Assembly: GCF_017303215.1 (NCBI RefSeq)
Contig: NZ_JAEMWU010000001.1
Location: 1,116,001 to 1,180,000 of the forward strand
Source: Microbacterium esteraromaticum
GTDB taxonomy: Bacteria; Actinomycetota; Actinomycetes; Actinomycetales; Microbacteriaceae
DNA: 64,000 nucleotides
Reading direction: 5' to 3'
A program made the position numbers and the translations under genes. The notes beneath the pieces are model-generated. The model worked only from the letters and a program-made list of their open reading frames with translations. It made no database searches and was not told the origin of the DNA. Numbering within the stretch: position 1 is the stretch's first letter; each line of letters begins with the position of its first letter. Below, in pieces: positions 63,558-64,000 of the stretch.

Positions 63558-64000
63558 GCATCGACCCCGCCTTTCTCGGTCGGCACGAGATCGCCACATC
63601 GGATGCCATGGAGAACCTCGGTTACCGCATCGGCGAGCAGCTGCAGGCCGGTGACCTGATCGTGCTGACCGGCCCGCTCGGCGCCGGCAAGACCACGTTC
63701 ACCCGCGGCCTGGCCGACGGCCTCGGCGTGCGCGGGCCCGTGCAGAGCCCCACTTTCGTGCTCGCCCGCACCCACCCGTCGCTCGTCGAGGGCGCGCCGC
63801 TGGTGCACGTCGACGCCTACCGGCTGGCATCCGCCGCCGAGCTCGACGACCTCGACATCGACTTCGCGCGTTCGGTCGTCGTCATCGAGTGGGGGCGCGG
63901 GATGGCATCCGCCGTCGCCGACACGTGGTGGGACATCGAGATCGAACGCCCCGTCGGTGGAGCCGACGTCGCCGACGAGGACCTCGACGCCGACGCGCCC
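63554..64000 (+). CDS. tsaE: tRNA threonylcarbamoyladenosine biosynthesis ATPase TsaE (cut by window end)
   Basis: The first 149 codons are present. The P-loop VLTGPLGAGKTTFTRGLADG, VQSPTFVLARTHP and the Walker B-like VVVIEWGRG are clear TsaE blocks, and LVHVDAYRLASAAEL is the usual middle segment. TsaE drives t6A37 modification of tRNA with TsaB and TsaD, whose genes usually follow. It is coupled to alr through ATGA. Confidence 0.93.
   Translation, partial: MSIDPAFLGRHEIATSDAMENLGYRIGEQLQAGDLIVLTGPLGAGKTTFTRGLADGLGVRGPVQSPTFVLARTHPSLVEGAPLVHVDAYRLASAAELDDLDIDFARSVVVIEWGRGMASAVADTWWDIEIERPVGGADVADEDLDADAP

Overview
The window looks like chromosome from a high-GC Gram-positive actinobacterium, most likely a Microbacteriaceae member close to Microbacterium. 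The reasons are the very high GC, the constant use of GTG and TTG starts, many leaderless genes (TAGGCT-type -10 boxes 6-7 nt before the start codon), an RmlC-RmlD fusion, LCP and CWB2/sunset-domain wall proteins, and the abundant GGATGCC/GGCATCC words. The assignment comes from sequence style and gene content, not from a database search.

Positions 1-42 kb form a large exopolysaccharide/capsule locus. 1-5.6 kb holds glycosyltransferases, including a GT4-GT2 fusion. 5.6-6.8 kb holds a nucleotidyltransferase and a PqqD-like protein. 6.8-8.1 kb holds a low-molecular-weight tyrosine phosphatase and a VanZ protein. 8.1-14 kb makes dTDP-rhamnose and UDP-glucuronate (rmlCD, rmlB, rmlA, ugd) and carries one glycosyltransferase. 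14-15.5 kb encodes a WbaP-like initiating transferase. 15.8-20.5 kb holds a Tat-exported protein, a MauE-thioredoxin protein, anmK, a signal peptidase and an HPr-kinase-like protein fused to PqqD. 20.5-24.7 kb holds two Wzz/BY-kinases and a coiled-coil membrane protein. 24.7-29 kb is a bacillosamine-type pathway with a second initiating transferase. 29-34.5 kb holds two glycosyltransferases, a flippase, an IS21 remnant and an O-antigen-ligase-like polymerase. 34.6-41.8 kb holds a wall-anchored nuclease-like protein, a second phosphatase, a two-component system with an embedded 15-residue peptide gene, an LCP ligase and a Ppx/GppA phosphatase.

Positions 42.8-50.8 kb look like a second, synthase-type polysaccharide system. 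It contains two related lipoproteins, a membrane GT2 synthase, an OmpR-type regulator, a GH6 endoglucanase-like protein, a membrane protein with a degenerate GGDEF domain, and a PAS histidine kinase. A second Tat protein with the same leader as the one at 15.8 kb follows.

Positions 51.9-64 kb are mostly housekeeping: glmS, a DUF559/AbiEi-type gene flanked by CGTACG inverted repeats, a ROK regulator with an oligopeptide/oligosaccharide ABC importer sharing a TTTGTT-N13-AACAAA operator, then acpS, alr and tsaE (cut by the window end).

The most interesting leads are the micro-gene between the response regulator and histidine kinase (38.4 kb), the synthase/GH6/pseudo-GGDEF locus (42.8-50.8 kb), the dispersed nucleotidyltransferase-PqqD-kinase set (5.6-20.5 kb), the phased CTGGGGA arrays near surface-polysaccharide genes, and the repeats flanking the DUF559 gene.
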